Assembly: GCF_900460535.1 (NCBI RefSeq)
Contig: NZ_UHIL01000001.1
Span: forward strand, 1,922,001 to 1,986,000
Length of the DNA: 64,000 nucleotides
Reading direction: 5' to 3'
DNA from: Vibrio parahaemolyticus
GTDB taxonomy: Bacteria > Pseudomonadota > Gammaproteobacteria > Enterobacterales > Vibrionaceae
How positions within the stretch are numbered: the first letter of the stretch is position 1; each line of letters starts with the position of its first letter. Under the pieces are notes generated by a model. The model did not search any database, had not been told where the DNA came from, and saw nothing but the letters and a program-made list of their open reading frames with translations. Made by a program: the position numbers and the translations under genes. Below are positions 34,680 to 43,061 of the stretch, one piece after another.

Positions 34680-34928
34680 TTACACCTTCTGCAGGATCGA
34701 CTGCATTACATCTTTGATCGCACGAGTGGTGGTTGCGTTGATGTTGTATACCACCGACCATTTGTTGATAGCGTGCTGAAGTTCAGCCAGCTTAGATGGG
34801 TCGTCCGCGTTGCTTTCTAGATTTTTAATTGCATCAGTGACGGATTTGTTCGCGTCTTTCGCTTGTTGCTCAAGTTTCGTTTTAACGTCATCGAGGTTTA
34901 CACTGTTGGTCGCATCGTAAAATGACAT
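34680..34928 (-). CDS. yscF: T3SS1 needle subunit YscF/SctF
   Basis: An 82-residue two-helix protein with the needle-family P-(S/D)-x-L turn (NADDPSKLAELQHAINKWSV) and a conserved C-terminal TRAIKDVMQSILQKV. Length and order E-F-G match the Yersinia needle protein (87). Confidence 0.95.
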   Translation of the reverse strand: MSFYDATNSVNLDDVKTKLEQQAKDANKSVTDAIKNLESNADDPSKLAELQHAINKWSVVYNINATTTRAIKDVMQSILQKV

Positions 34929-34939
34929 AGGATTTCCCT

Positions 34940-35149
34940 TTATTTTTGGTTAGCTTCGTATGTTTCAATCACAACCTGTGCCGCTGTGTATGCTTCATAC
35001 TGTTTTAGTAGCAATTGATACTGCTGCGGAGGACACCCCAAGTCCAACTGACGCTTTACCGCTGCCTGTGCTTGTAAGAGCTTGCTCTTAATGTTTTGCA
35101 CTTCAATGCCACTTAGGTCGTTATTTAGAATCTGTTCAAGATTTGTCAT
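34940..35149 (-). CDS. yscE: Needle co-chaperone YscE
   Basis: A 69-residue helical hairpin (Yersinia YscE 66) that binds YscF with YscG. The ATG at 35149 (MTNLEQILNND) has GGCGAG upstream and lies 14 bp inside the yscD 3' end; an in-frame start ten codons earlier lacks support. It is easily missed by annotation. Confidence 0.9.
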   Translation of the reverse strand: MTNLEQILNNDLSGIEVQNIKSKLLQAQAAVKRQLDLGCPPQQYQLLLKQYEAYTAAQVVIETYEANQK

Positions 35150-36437
35150 GGTTTTTCTCGCCTTCGTATCCAAGTTCAATAGTGATAACGCGCCCGCCTT
35201 TCACCAGCTCAATCCCTGCTGGCGTTACGCTGGATATGCGATAACCCTGCGGAGTGCGAGCCCCTACCATGTAGCGAACGTTATCGGTAAGAATGACGTA
35301 TGGCACTTGGCCAAAATTAACGCTACGAAACGGGAAGTCGATGTCCGTGCCTTTGCTGACTTTGGGAATCGATTTCAAAACCAGATACGGCTTTTCACCA
35401 TACTGCTCACGAAAATCCCGAGTCACGCCGTAAAAGCGTGTGGTTTCGATGTCGTCTAATTCACCACGTACTTCAATGCGGTCACCACTTGTCACTAATT
35501 GAACTTTTTTAAGCAGCTCCGCGTTGGTGAGCAGCTCTTTTAATGTGTCCATGTATGCGCCTGCACGCTGCAGTTCGACTTTCCAAGCGACCAAACCGGG
35601 TACATCGCGTTCTAAAATTTGTTCGACTTGGTTCCATTTGCTGGCGTCATCGATGTAGCCCGTCAGCAGCAACGTGCCAGTTTCATCCCCGTTCTCGACT
35701 TTCACTTGGTGATAGCCAAGGTTACGAAGAATAAAGCGCACGCCTCGGCGGATTTCTTCCATCGTTCTTAGGTCACTTTTGTAGTTAATCCCCAGAACAT
35801 CGATTCTTCCAAGCAGTTGCAGTTTCTGCGTTCTGTCTTCGACATAACCTTCTAAAACTGCTTGATGAGCAGTAGCGTTCCACTCCACACGCACATCATT
35901 GAGCCCAAGCTCATTTAAAATATTGCGTACCAACACAATCGGTTCGGCTTCTGCCACAACTTCACTGTCATTGCCATTGGCTTGGCTGTACCACATGCCA
36001 GCGAATATCGCGCTTGGTATCGCGCTGCACAGCACGGCTATCAGTGCGGTTCTTTTCCAGCTTGTGCTTTGCGCAGTAACGACTGGTGCATCTTGTTTGG
36101 TTTGAGCATCCGTAACGTTGGTGACAATCAGCTCGTCTTCAACGTAACCCAGTGCAAATTTCACCACACCAACAGAGATCACCGCGTGGCGCTCTAGCTC
36201 GATGCTAGATTCACCAACCGCTCGGTTTTCACCGTTGATGGTTACGTCCTGACATCCACGCAACATCACCGATTCACTGTCACACACTAAAGTGAAGTGA
36301 TTGGCTTCTACGCCAGCATCCGATAACACAAGGTCTGCGATAAAGTCGTCGCTACCTAAAACCAATGCGCCTTCTGGCAGTGTGACTTCAACCCCGGAAT
36401 GCACGCCGGATAAAATACGAATTTTCCATTGCTGCAT
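35136..36437 (-). CDS. yscD: T3SS1 inner-membrane ring protein YscD/SctD
   Basis: A 433-residue protein (Yersinia YscD 419): cytoplasmic FHA-like domain (about 1-105, WKIRILSGVHSGVEVTLPEG), one membrane helix (about 128-148, LIAVLCSAIPSAIFAGMWY) and periplasmic ring domains with BON-like repeats. The ATG at 36437 has GGAG upstream and gives the conserved YscD N-terminus. Confidence 0.94.
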   Translation of the reverse strand: MQQWKIRILSGVHSGVEVTLPEGALVLGSDDFIADLVLSDAGVEANHFTLVCDSESVMLRGCQDVTINGENRAVGESSIELERHAVISVGVVKFALGYVEDELIVTNVTDAQTKQDAPVVTAQSTSWKRTALIAVLCSAIPSAIFAGMWYSQANGNDSEVVAEAEPIVLVRNILNELGLNDVRVEWNATAHQAVLEGYVEDRTQKLQLLGRIDVLGINYKSDLRTMEEIRRGVRFILRNLGYHQVKVENGDETGTLLLTGYIDDASKWNQVEQILERDVPGLVAWKVELQRAGAYMDTLKELLTNAELLKKVQLVTSGDRIEVRGELDDIETTRFYGVTRDFREQYGEKPYLVLKSIPKVSKGTDIDFPFRSVNFGQVPYVILTDNVRYMVGARTPQGYRISSVTPAGIELVKGGRVITIELGYEGEKNHDKS

Positions 36438-36442
36438 TTCGG

Positions 36443-38329
36443 TTATGGCTCCTCTGAAGGGCGAACACATTCAGCCTGTGAAAGGTCACATTCCGCCACT
36501 TTGACTCGCCAGCCTACTTGCCCGGACGGCAATTGACATTGAGTTAACAGCGAGGATTTTTGCTGTGACAGTAAGTCTTGCTGGTAACGTTCTGCCTGCG
36601 TTTTTGACGTACAGCTGAATACTTCAACAACCGATTTAAATTCTGCGCTATTGTTCGAGATATTGTTGAGCTGGCCAATACTCGGGCGCAAATCATGCTC
36701 ATTACCTATCAGCACGCTGTCGCCAATGCCATCAACCACGATTCTCGGCTCGATAATGAACATGCGAACTGTGCGGCGCGTTGTGTTGGTGTTACTACGG
36801 AACAAAGCGCCTAGGTATGGAATGTCGCCCAACAGTGGGACTTTACGTAGCTGATGGCTAACTTCGTCTCGGTATACGCCACCAATGAGTAAGCTTTGCC
36901 CTTGTTTTACCGTCGCTAACGTACTGATTTCGGTTTTACGTACTGATGGAAGATCATCCACACCACCATCTGGGATCTTTGCGCCATCTTCTAAGTGAAG
37001 GCTCAAGTTGATCTCTGGTCGCGTCGCGAATCTGTCGCCGACGATACGAGGCACAATGCGCAACAAGGTGCCATACGTCACTTCTTCCAAAGCCGCCGTC
37101 TCTTTGCCAACCAATTTGACGTAAAACGTGCTGCTGTTGTTTAGCACCGCTTCGACGTTTTCTTGCGTGAGCAGCGTTGGTCTGGAAACGACTTGCGCAC
37201 TGCCTTTCGATTCCAATAAACGAATTTGTGCCAACAAGTAGTTCAAGTTGGTCGAATCCAACAAGGACTTGAAACTCTGACCACTGCCCAATGTGACATC
37301 ACCGTTATCAACGTCGCCGGTTGTTTTGATGTCGACAATGCGGTTGTTTCCAACCGATACACCCGCGCGCCAATCCACACCGAGCTGACGTAAATCGTTT
37401 GCGCTGATGTCCACAATAGATAACGCAACCTCGATACGAGATTGTGGCTGATCGAGTTGAGCGACCAGCTTGCGATATAACGGCAGTCTTGCTTGGGTAT
37501 CGCGAACGATGATCGCATTCAGCCCCGGCTCCGCTTCTACGGTTGCACCGCCGTGCACAGACGCAGTTTTGCCGCGAGGTTTTGCTGCTTCTGCGGGTAA
37601 TCCGTTTACAGGCGATGTTTGTACAGACGCAGAATCCGTAATTTGAGTTTGAACACCGCCAACCACACGGCTCAATACCGAAGCAATCCCCGGAACGGTA
37701 ATGCTTTGGTCGCGATACGAGATACTTCTGTCCGTCGCCGAGGCATATTTAAGCGGAATGAGTTCTACAAACAGCTCATCCGTCGAGTTGGACTTTTGCA
37801 GCAATCGGCTCTCTAACGCTTCTGCGGTTTGTACTACTAACTCAACGTAACGCGGCGGTCCAGCTAGATAGACCAGCCCTTTGTTCTCGGCAGCGCGCCA
37901 ACCATAACGAGCATCCCAAACACCGGTTGAAATCAAGGTACTGCGAAGCTCGCGCGCGGTAAGCAGTTCCAATTGCAGCAATCGGGAGCGCGTTTCTGTC
38001 GCTTTGTAAACGTGCAGTACTGCGCCATCGAAGTACCACATCAAGTTATAAACTTGCGCTAGGTAGTCGAGAAACTCCGCTGGATCTTCTGGCGTGAATC
38101 GACCACTCACTCGGTCATTCACTTTGTCGCTCACAGACACCGATACTCGGTAGTTGGCACCAAAGTTGTTAAGCAGATCTTTCAGCGAATCGTTATCGGC
38201 ATAGTAACGAAATGGTTGTTCTGGCCAATTGAGCTCTGTCGCTTGTACAGAAAACATCGGAACGACACACAGTGCGCACAATGTCATTTGGGCGGCAATG
38301 CGCCCTATTTTTGGCATGAGAGTTCGCAT
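36443..38329 (-). CDS. yscC: T3SS1 outer-membrane secretin YscC/SctC
   Basis: A 628-residue secretin. A signal peptide ends near SVQA|TEL, followed by N-domains (YRVSVSVSDKVNDRVSGRF) and the secretin domain (about 330-560, with VPLLGDIPYLGALFRSN, the family signature). The ATG at 38329 overlaps the yscB stop (TAATG). It probably needs the lipoprotein ExsB (YscW-like) as its pilot. Confidence 0.96.
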   Translation of the reverse strand: MRTLMPKIGRIAAQMTLCALCVVPMFSVQATELNWPEQPFRYYADNDSLKDLLNNFGANYRVSVSVSDKVNDRVSGRFTPEDPAEFLDYLAQVYNLMWYFDGAVLHVYKATETRSRLLQLELLTARELRSTLISTGVWDARYGWRAAENKGLVYLAGPPRYVELVVQTAEALESRLLQKSNSTDELFVELIPLKYASATDRSISYRDQSITVPGIASVLSRVVGGVQTQITDSASVQTSPVNGLPAEAAKPRGKTASVHGGATVEAEPGLNAIIVRDTQARLPLYRKLVAQLDQPQSRIEVALSIVDISANDLRQLGVDWRAGVSVGNNRIVDIKTTGDVDNGDVTLGSGQSFKSLLDSTNLNYLLAQIRLLESKGSAQVVSRPTLLTQENVEAVLNNSSTFYVKLVGKETAALEEVTYGTLLRIVPRIVGDRFATRPEINLSLHLEDGAKIPDGGVDDLPSVRKTEISTLATVKQGQSLLIGGVYRDEVSHQLRKVPLLGDIPYLGALFRSNTNTTRRTVRMFIIEPRIVVDGIGDSVLIGNEHDLRPSIGQLNNISNNSAEFKSVVEVFSCTSKTQAERYQQDLLSQQKSSLLTQCQLPSGQVGWRVKVAECDLSQAECVRPSEEP

Positions 38330-38757
38330 TACGGTAACCACACATGATGATTGATGGTGTGATTAACACGCTCGTGTTCAAGCAATTCCATGTAGCGTTC
38401 ACACACGTTGGCATGTTGCGCAAGAAGTTCTGCAAACTGCTCATTTGAAGTGTTTTCTATCATCGCTTTGCCTTGCAAAATCAATTGTTGATCAGCGTTT
38501 GTGGTGAGCACGCTTGGCGTATCTCGAAGCGTTTTTAGTGATAGCTGCATACAACGTTTTAATGCTTGTTCTTGTTGGTAATTGAGATGTTCATTGAATC
38601 GAAGTGGTAAGGCAGTTTCCCATAAGATCCATGATGAGTGCTGTTTGATTGTCAGTGTTAACTGGTCTACTTCGATGGTGTAAGCGCCATTTTCTCCGGC
38701 AATAAAAGGCCCTATCCCTAGCGTTTCCGCTAGAGATTTCATCATTTTATCTAACAT
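38329..38757 (-). CDS. yscB: YscB, co-chaperone of VopN with SycN
   Basis: A 142-residue CesT-like chaperone (Yersinia YscB 137) in the conserved exsD-yscB-yscC position. YscB and SycN form a heterodimer that binds YopN. AGGG upstream of the ATG. Confidence 0.88.
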   Translation of the reverse strand: MLDKMMKSLAETLGIGPFIAGENGAYTIEVDQLTLTIKQHSSWILWETALPLRFNEHLNYQQEQALKRCMQLSLKTLRDTPSVLTTNADQQLILQGKAMIENTSNEQFAELLAQHANVCERYMELLEHERVNHTINHHVWLP

Positions 38758-38769
38758 ATACTGCCCTAT

Positions 38770-39750
38770 TTAAATCTGGCTGAGATGGTTACAAGCCTGA
38801 CCGCATTGGCCACTTTGAATATCAAAATAGTAGTGATCAACATCGCCAACGATCTGCATGTCTTTAAACCATTGCCACACTTTAGCAACGGCATTGAGGT
38901 CGTTATAAACCACGTCACATGCATCCCAGACTTCATTGAGATCCGGTGCTTGTAAACGAGCCTCAGAGCACCACGTTTTCCAATCAGAGATGAACATATC
39001 CGTCGTTGAAGTGTAGTCCGCCAGTTCTTTCAAGTTGCTTAACGACGGTTGCCACTTATCGACCAACGCTTTATGAGATTCAATTACTTGTGACTGCTGC
39101 TCGTTCAGTGTATTTAGCTGCGCTTTTAACTGCGTTTGCTGGCTCTCAATCAACGCAAGTTGTTGTTCGACAAAAATCGCGCTGGTGTCTTCACCCGATA
39201 ACTTCGACCAGTACTCTTTTTGAATGTCCAGCTGATTCATCAGTTGTTCCACTTTGACCGAGGCGTGCAACGCACTTTGGTCGGTTTGTCGATGAATCCA
39301 CTCGGTCAACGCCAAGTAACAACAAAGGATCAGCGTTTTTGGCGTGGCCAAATTAAAGCGAAAACCCAATCGAGAGTTGATGTATTCGAGCCTCTGCTCA
39401 AAGGTCGCCACTCGTTGACTGTCACTTAACTGAGCGCCAATTTCTAAAAACAGACGCATGGCAAAACGGTCAATCGATGTGCCTAGTCTCAAATACGTTT
39501 TCACCAATTGGCTGGCGCACAAACTGTCCACCACACTTCTGTCCAACAAGCGTTGCAACAACGATAACTGGTCGTCATTCAGCACACCTTCACTCAACAG
39601 CTGTCGGTGATTCACGTGGACAACATTGAGATCCTGTGATGGCTGAGACGCACTCTCATATCGTGCTCCTCTTTGCAAAACAGTGACTTTCCTTTGCGTC
39701 ACAATGCTGTCAGGAAAAAGCGAACGGCGTCGCCAATGCTGCTTTTTCAT
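38770..39750 (-). CDS. exsD: ExsD, anti-activator of ExsA
   Basis: A 326-residue protein, slightly longer than Pseudomonas ExsD (about 276), with a long central coiled coil (LIESQQTQLKAQLNTLNEQQ). ExsD binds ExsA to block DNA binding and is titrated by ExsC. The ATG at 39750 (MKKQHWRRRS) is preferred because of an upstream GGAGAAG; another start lies at 39768. It is the first gene of the exsD-yscBCDEFGHIJKL operon and has its own ExsA box, giving negative feedback. Confidence 0.9.
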   Translation of the reverse strand: MKKQHWRRRSLFPDSIVTQRKVTVLQRGARYESASQPSQDLNVVHVNHRQLLSEGVLNDDQLSLLQRLLDRSVVDSLCASQLVKTYLRLGTSIDRFAMRLFLEIGAQLSDSQRVATFEQRLEYINSRLGFRFNLATPKTLILCCYLALTEWIHRQTDQSALHASVKVEQLMNQLDIQKEYWSKLSGEDTSAIFVEQQLALIESQQTQLKAQLNTLNEQQSQVIESHKALVDKWQPSLSNLKELADYTSTTDMFISDWKTWCSEARLQAPDLNEVWDACDVVYNDLNAVAKVWQWFKDMQIVGDVDHYYFDIQSGQCGQACNHLSQI

Positions 39751-39833
39751 TTGTGTTCTTCTCCGCATCCCTTTCGAACACTCCAGAATGAAAGGGATGT
39801 AATAAATTTGAATTATTCGTTCTTACGCTGAAC

Positions 39834-39885
39834 ATAATAGAATTTTATGTCCGTCGGTGACTTTCAAAATTAGTCAGAAAATTTT
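39834..39885 (-). promoter_or_regulatory. ExsA-dependent promoter of exsD-yscB...yscL
   Basis: On the minus strand AAAA, a CTGACT core, -35 TTGAAA (39867-39862) and a near-consensus -10 TATTAT (39839-39834) at 22-bp spacing. It begins only 15 bp downstream of the exsA stop codon, giving the needle-complex operon its own switch. Confidence 0.85.
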
Positions 39886-39899
39886 AGTCATAAGTCATT

Positions 39900-40760
39900 T
39901 CAATTAGCGATGGCGACTTGCTCATCACCGGAACGGACCTTACTTGGCGTAGTGCCAAAGCGACGTCGATAACTTTGAGTAAAGTAAGATTGGCTGGAAA
40001 ATCCCGCTTCCATTGCCACGTCGACAATGCTCATTTTGCTCGTCAGCAAAAGCTTGTGTGCGTGCAATAAGCGACGCTCACTGATCCAAGCTCTTGGAGA
40101 GATGCCATAGTGCTCATTAAAAAGCTCTTTAAAGGTTGTGAGACTGGCACCAAATTCTTGAGCATAATCCGTCAGCTTCCACTCTTTCAAATAGTGCTGC
40201 TCCATAAAGCGGCGTAAGCGGTCTGAGGTTCGGTTAGTTTGCTGCGATAGCAAGGCATAGAGGACTTCGCCCCCTTGACTGTGCAGCAATAGAATCAGCA
40301 TTTCTTCGTACTTCAAACGCATGATGGCGTCTGGGTACGACTGCTCCTCCAGCGTTTTCATGCCGGAAAGCACTTGCTCAATGAGAATGTTCAAACCAAA
40401 AGAAAACAAACCCGAGTTGAGTTTGTCCACTTTTGGCAACGTCATGAGAAGATCGCTGTGTTTTTGCAGTAATTGGCTTACTAGCTCATTGTCGAATTCA
40501 ATGATAGATGAGTGATAATTCCCACCCTGTGGTGAGTACTCTAACAAGTAGTCACCTTGAGAGAGAAATACCCCACTCCCGGCAACGACATCTATGGTGC
40601 AATCGCCAGTTTGAACTCGTAATTGACCATTGTGAACGACAACAATATGAGATTGGTCTGAGTGAAATACTTCGTCATGTTTTTCGTAGTGAGAAAAACT
40701 GCGAATTTTTCGCAAGCTAGAGCCGACCGTTTCTGTGTTTAGTTGGCCTGACACATCCAT
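39900..40760 (-). CDS. exsA: ExsA, AraC-family master activator of T3SS1
   Basis: A 286-residue AraC/XylS-type activator. The N-terminal cupin-like domain (about 1-165) is the ExsD-binding and dimerisation part in Pseudomonas. The C-terminal domain holds two helix-turn-helices (KLTDYAQEFGASLTTFKELF and SIVDVAMEAGFSSQSYFTQS). It is preceded by 622 bp of AT-rich DNA without genes. Confidence 0.96.
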   Translation of the reverse strand: MDVSGQLNTETVGSSLRKIRSFSHYEKHDEVFHSDQSHIVVVHNGQLRVQTGDCTIDVVAGSGVFLSQGDYLLEYSPQGGNYHSSIIEFDNELVSQLLQKHSDLLMTLPKVDKLNSGLFSFGLNILIEQVLSGMKTLEEQSYPDAIMRLKYEEMLILLLHSQGGEVLYALLSQQTNRTSDRLRRFMEQHYLKEWKLTDYAQEFGASLTTFKELFNEHYGISPRAWISERRLLHAHKLLLTSKMSIVDVAMEAGFSSQSYFTQSYRRRFGTTPSKVRSGDEQVAIAN

Positions 40761-41382
40761 TTTCTACCCTTCATAATTTTTAATTTCTCTCTTGTGTAAA
40801 AGAGAAACTGTCAAAGCACTACTTTGTTTGTTGTTATTTCCTAAGCAGTACAATTTCAATTAAAGAAGCAAAGAAAAGAGCATAGAAGTTCATATCACTT
40901 ACCATACCCCCCGAAATAAATAGCGAATAGCTTAGAAACCGCCATTCCTTCGAGGAATTAAGCAGCCTAAGCTCAAATACAGGCTTCTGAATGAGTAGTT
41001 TTTTTATTTTCAGATAGCGCTTTTACTTTCTTATAAGTCTATTTTTTATTAAATAACGTTATGCTATTTAAACTCTGACTTTGTTTTTATATTAGAATAA
41101 ATTAAATTACTAATATGATAATGAAAATTAGGAAAACCGCATTTCCAAAACCTTCAAATTGTTTGTTTTTTAATCCAAAACGCCAAGCCAACGTGTTCAA
41201 GGCGTAGGATATAATCATAAATCACACGCTTGTGGCAATAGTTATTAATATAATTTCCAACTGTCCCGATGACTCATTTTTCGCAATTTTATTTATAAAA
41301 ACGCTCAACAATTCTTTCACATTGAATTGGCTATTTCTATTCACATTTAATAAATTAGATAGCGCTAATCAAATGTAACCGA
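40761..41382. promoter_or_regulatory. AT-rich exsB-exsA intergenic control region
   Basis: A 622-bp gap without a credible gene. It is strongly AT-rich with A- and T-tracts, suiting H-NS binding, and holds two inverted repeats: a nested dyad centred at 40951 and TTTCTCT-N10-AGAGAAA at 40784-40807. In V. parahaemolyticus, exsA is silenced by H-NS and activated by HlyU in this region. No ExsA box was found here. Confidence 0.65.
40929..40973. repeat. Nested inverted repeat upstream of exsA
   Basis: Inner arms ATTCCT / AGGAAT (40944-40949, 40953-40958) and outer arms AGCTTAG / CTAAGCT (40929-40935, 40967-40973) share exactly the same centre, 40951. The 45-bp dyad could be the HlyU operator or form a cruciform. 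Confidence 0.7.
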
Positions 41383-41799
41383 TTACTTTTTTGTTTCTAT
41401 TTCTATAGGAAAAAGTCTTAAATCCACTTTCTGACTTCCCTCTCTGAATATATATTTCTGCTCATTTTGGGCGATAATTTGACCTTGAGAATAGAGTTTC
41501 CCTATCACTTTCATTTCTCCTTTCCCGGCTTGAATTGGCGCAATAAGAAAAGAATATTGAACTGGTAACTGAACACCTTGATATTGCTGAGAAGCAACAG
41601 TAAGACATTGATTTTCAAAAGCTTGACACATCTCCACCTCTATATAGGTCGAAACTGGAGGATGGTATCCTTCGACAGAAATCCACCCATATACATCCGC
41701 TTGGCTCTGAACGGAAAATGGCTGTGCAGTCCCCACGAACTGAGCGCATCCAGTCAATAACATTAAACCGATAAGACCGGCCCACTTACTGCTTTTCAT
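41383..41799 (-). CDS. exsB: ExsB, YscW-like pilotin lipoprotein
   Basis: A 138-residue outer-membrane lipoprotein: signal peptide with lipobox LLTGC (Cys18), then a small beta-rich domain. ExsB/YscW-type pilotins guide and stabilise the secretin YscC. It lies upstream of exsA on the same strand but 622 bp away. GGGAG ribosome-binding site. Confidence 0.9.
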   Translation of the reverse strand: MKSSKWAGLIGLMLLTGCAQFVGTAQPFSVQSQADVYGWISVEGYHPPVSTYIEVEMCQAFENQCLTVASQQYQGVQLPVQYSFLIAPIQAGKGEMKVIGKLYSQGQIIAQNEQKYIFREGSQKVDLRLFPIEIETKK

Positions 41800-42105
41800 T
41801 TAGGCTCCCATAAATTATTTTTATCGTCTTATTATGATTTATTTTTACACAACTTCTTATGTGTACGTTTAAATTTTCGGCTTATATTTATTCTACAGAT
41901 GGACAGCAATAACGTTCCACGTACAACACGTAATTAACATAGTATTTAATTTTTGAGATAACACAATTCTAATTCTTCATCGCTTGTCGATATAAACCAA
42001 AATCTCACCATAATAGAATTTAATAACCGTTAATCTTTATATGCACCAGCACTCATTTGTAAGATTAGAAGCAAGGTGTCAATTCTGGGTTTCCGGCCAA
42101 AATAT
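41800..42105. other. AT-rich intergenic region between divergent exsB and exsC
   Basis: About 300 bp, strongly AT-rich, holding the exsB promoter (not located with confidence) and leading into the exsC ExsA box. No gene seen. Confidence 0.6.
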
Positions 42106-42156
42106 AATAACTAACAACCAAAATTGATAAACACACCCCACGATATCGAATATGTT
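42106..42156 (+). promoter_or_regulatory. ExsA-dependent promoter of exsC-exsE
   Basis: AATAA tract, CAACC core, -35 TTGATA (42124-42129) and -10 TATGTT (42151-42156) at 21-bp spacing. ExsA therefore activates its own anti-anti-activator, a positive loop. Confidence 0.8.
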
Positions 42157-42187
42157 TCCCGATAAAATTCTCAAAAGGACTGTTTCT

Positions 42188-42634
42188 ATGTCAGCACGCC
42201 AAACTATCGATGAGGTTTTACAGAAGTTTGCTCATCAAATAGGCTTGCCTGAACTGCATTTGACGGACAATGAACTAAGCTTAGCTTTTGATGATCACTT
42301 AAAGGTTCATTTCATCTTTCATCCAGAAACGAATACGCTGCAACTGGAAGCGGAAATTGTTGGATTACAAATCGTCAATTCTGATCTTTATCGTTCTTTT
42401 TTGGCGTTCAATTACCATTGGCCAGAACACCAATTATTTTTCAGTTTAGATAATCATAGGCACGTACTGTGTTTGAATAAACTGATTGGCATCGAGCAAT
42501 TGGATTATGAATATTTTGAAAATGCGTTGGCGGAATTGTTGACGCAAAGCGAGTCATGGGAGTCGTTGCTATCTGCTCACGTAGTGGCCGAAGAGACGCC
42601 TGCTATGCCTCAAAGTTTAGATCTGAGAGTTTAG
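42188..42634 (+). CDS. exsC: ExsC, anti-anti-activator chaperone
   Basis: A 148-residue class I chaperone-like protein (ExsC of Pseudomonas 145) that binds either ExsD (freeing ExsA) or ExsE. It ends in QSLDLRV, like other T3SS1 chaperones. The ATG at 42188 has AAGGA upstream; an earlier in-frame ATG at 42152 overlaps the -10 and cannot be used from this promoter. Confidence 0.94.
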   Translation: MSARQTIDEVLQKFAHQIGLPELHLTDNELSLAFDDHLKVHFIFHPETNTLQLEAEIVGLQIVNSDLYRSFLAFNYHWPEHQLFFSLDNHRHVLCLNKLIGIEQLDYEYFENALAELLTQSESWESLLSAHVVAEETPAMPQSLDLRV

Positions 42635-42641
42635 GTGTCTT

Positions 42642-42953
42642 ATGTCTAATGACATCCAATCTGCACGCAACAGCCAACCCATTCACGGATTGGAGCAAGT
42701 AGAACAACGTGAACTTGCGCCACAAGGAACGTTTCAAGGTCGCAAAGTAACCCTACTCTCTTCATCAGAAAACAAACAGGCACGCATGAGCTCAAAGCGA
42801 GAGCTGAGCGAATGTTTAAACCAGTTCGCGAGCCTTGAATCGTGCAATCAAGTGTTGGATTTTGAAAAGCCAACTGGATTTGAGAAGCAAAGCGCTGCTA
42901 TCGAAAAGCTTTTTGAGCGAAAGATAGATGTGATTGCTCGAAGCGAAAAGTAA
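42642..42953 (+). CDS. exsE: ExsE, secreted ExsC-binding regulator
   Basis: A 103-residue hydrophilic protein just after exsC (Pseudomonas ExsE 81). When secretion opens, ExsE leaves the cell, freeing ExsC to bind ExsD. It starts 7 bp after exsC. Confidence 0.9.
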   Translation: MSNDIQSARNSQPIHGLEQVEQRELAPQGTFQGRKVTLLSSSENKQARMSSKRELSECLNQFASLESCNQVLDFEKPTGFEKQSAAIEKLFERKIDVIARSEK

Positions 42954-43008
42954 ACACAAGTTATCACGCACGCACAGCTCCCTTTTGTGGTTTAATGAAT
43001 GCCAATAA

Positions 43009-43032
43009 AAAACCCCGACAATTCGGGGTTTT
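43009..43032. terminator. Bidirectional terminator between exsE and the aldehyde dehydrogenase gene
   Basis: A 10-bp perfect stem (AAAACCCCGA / TCGGGGTTTT) with loop CAAT. It marks the end of the T3SS1 island. Confidence 0.93.
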
Positions 43033-43061
43033 GAGTTCGTATTTAACTTAAGATATCAAGC

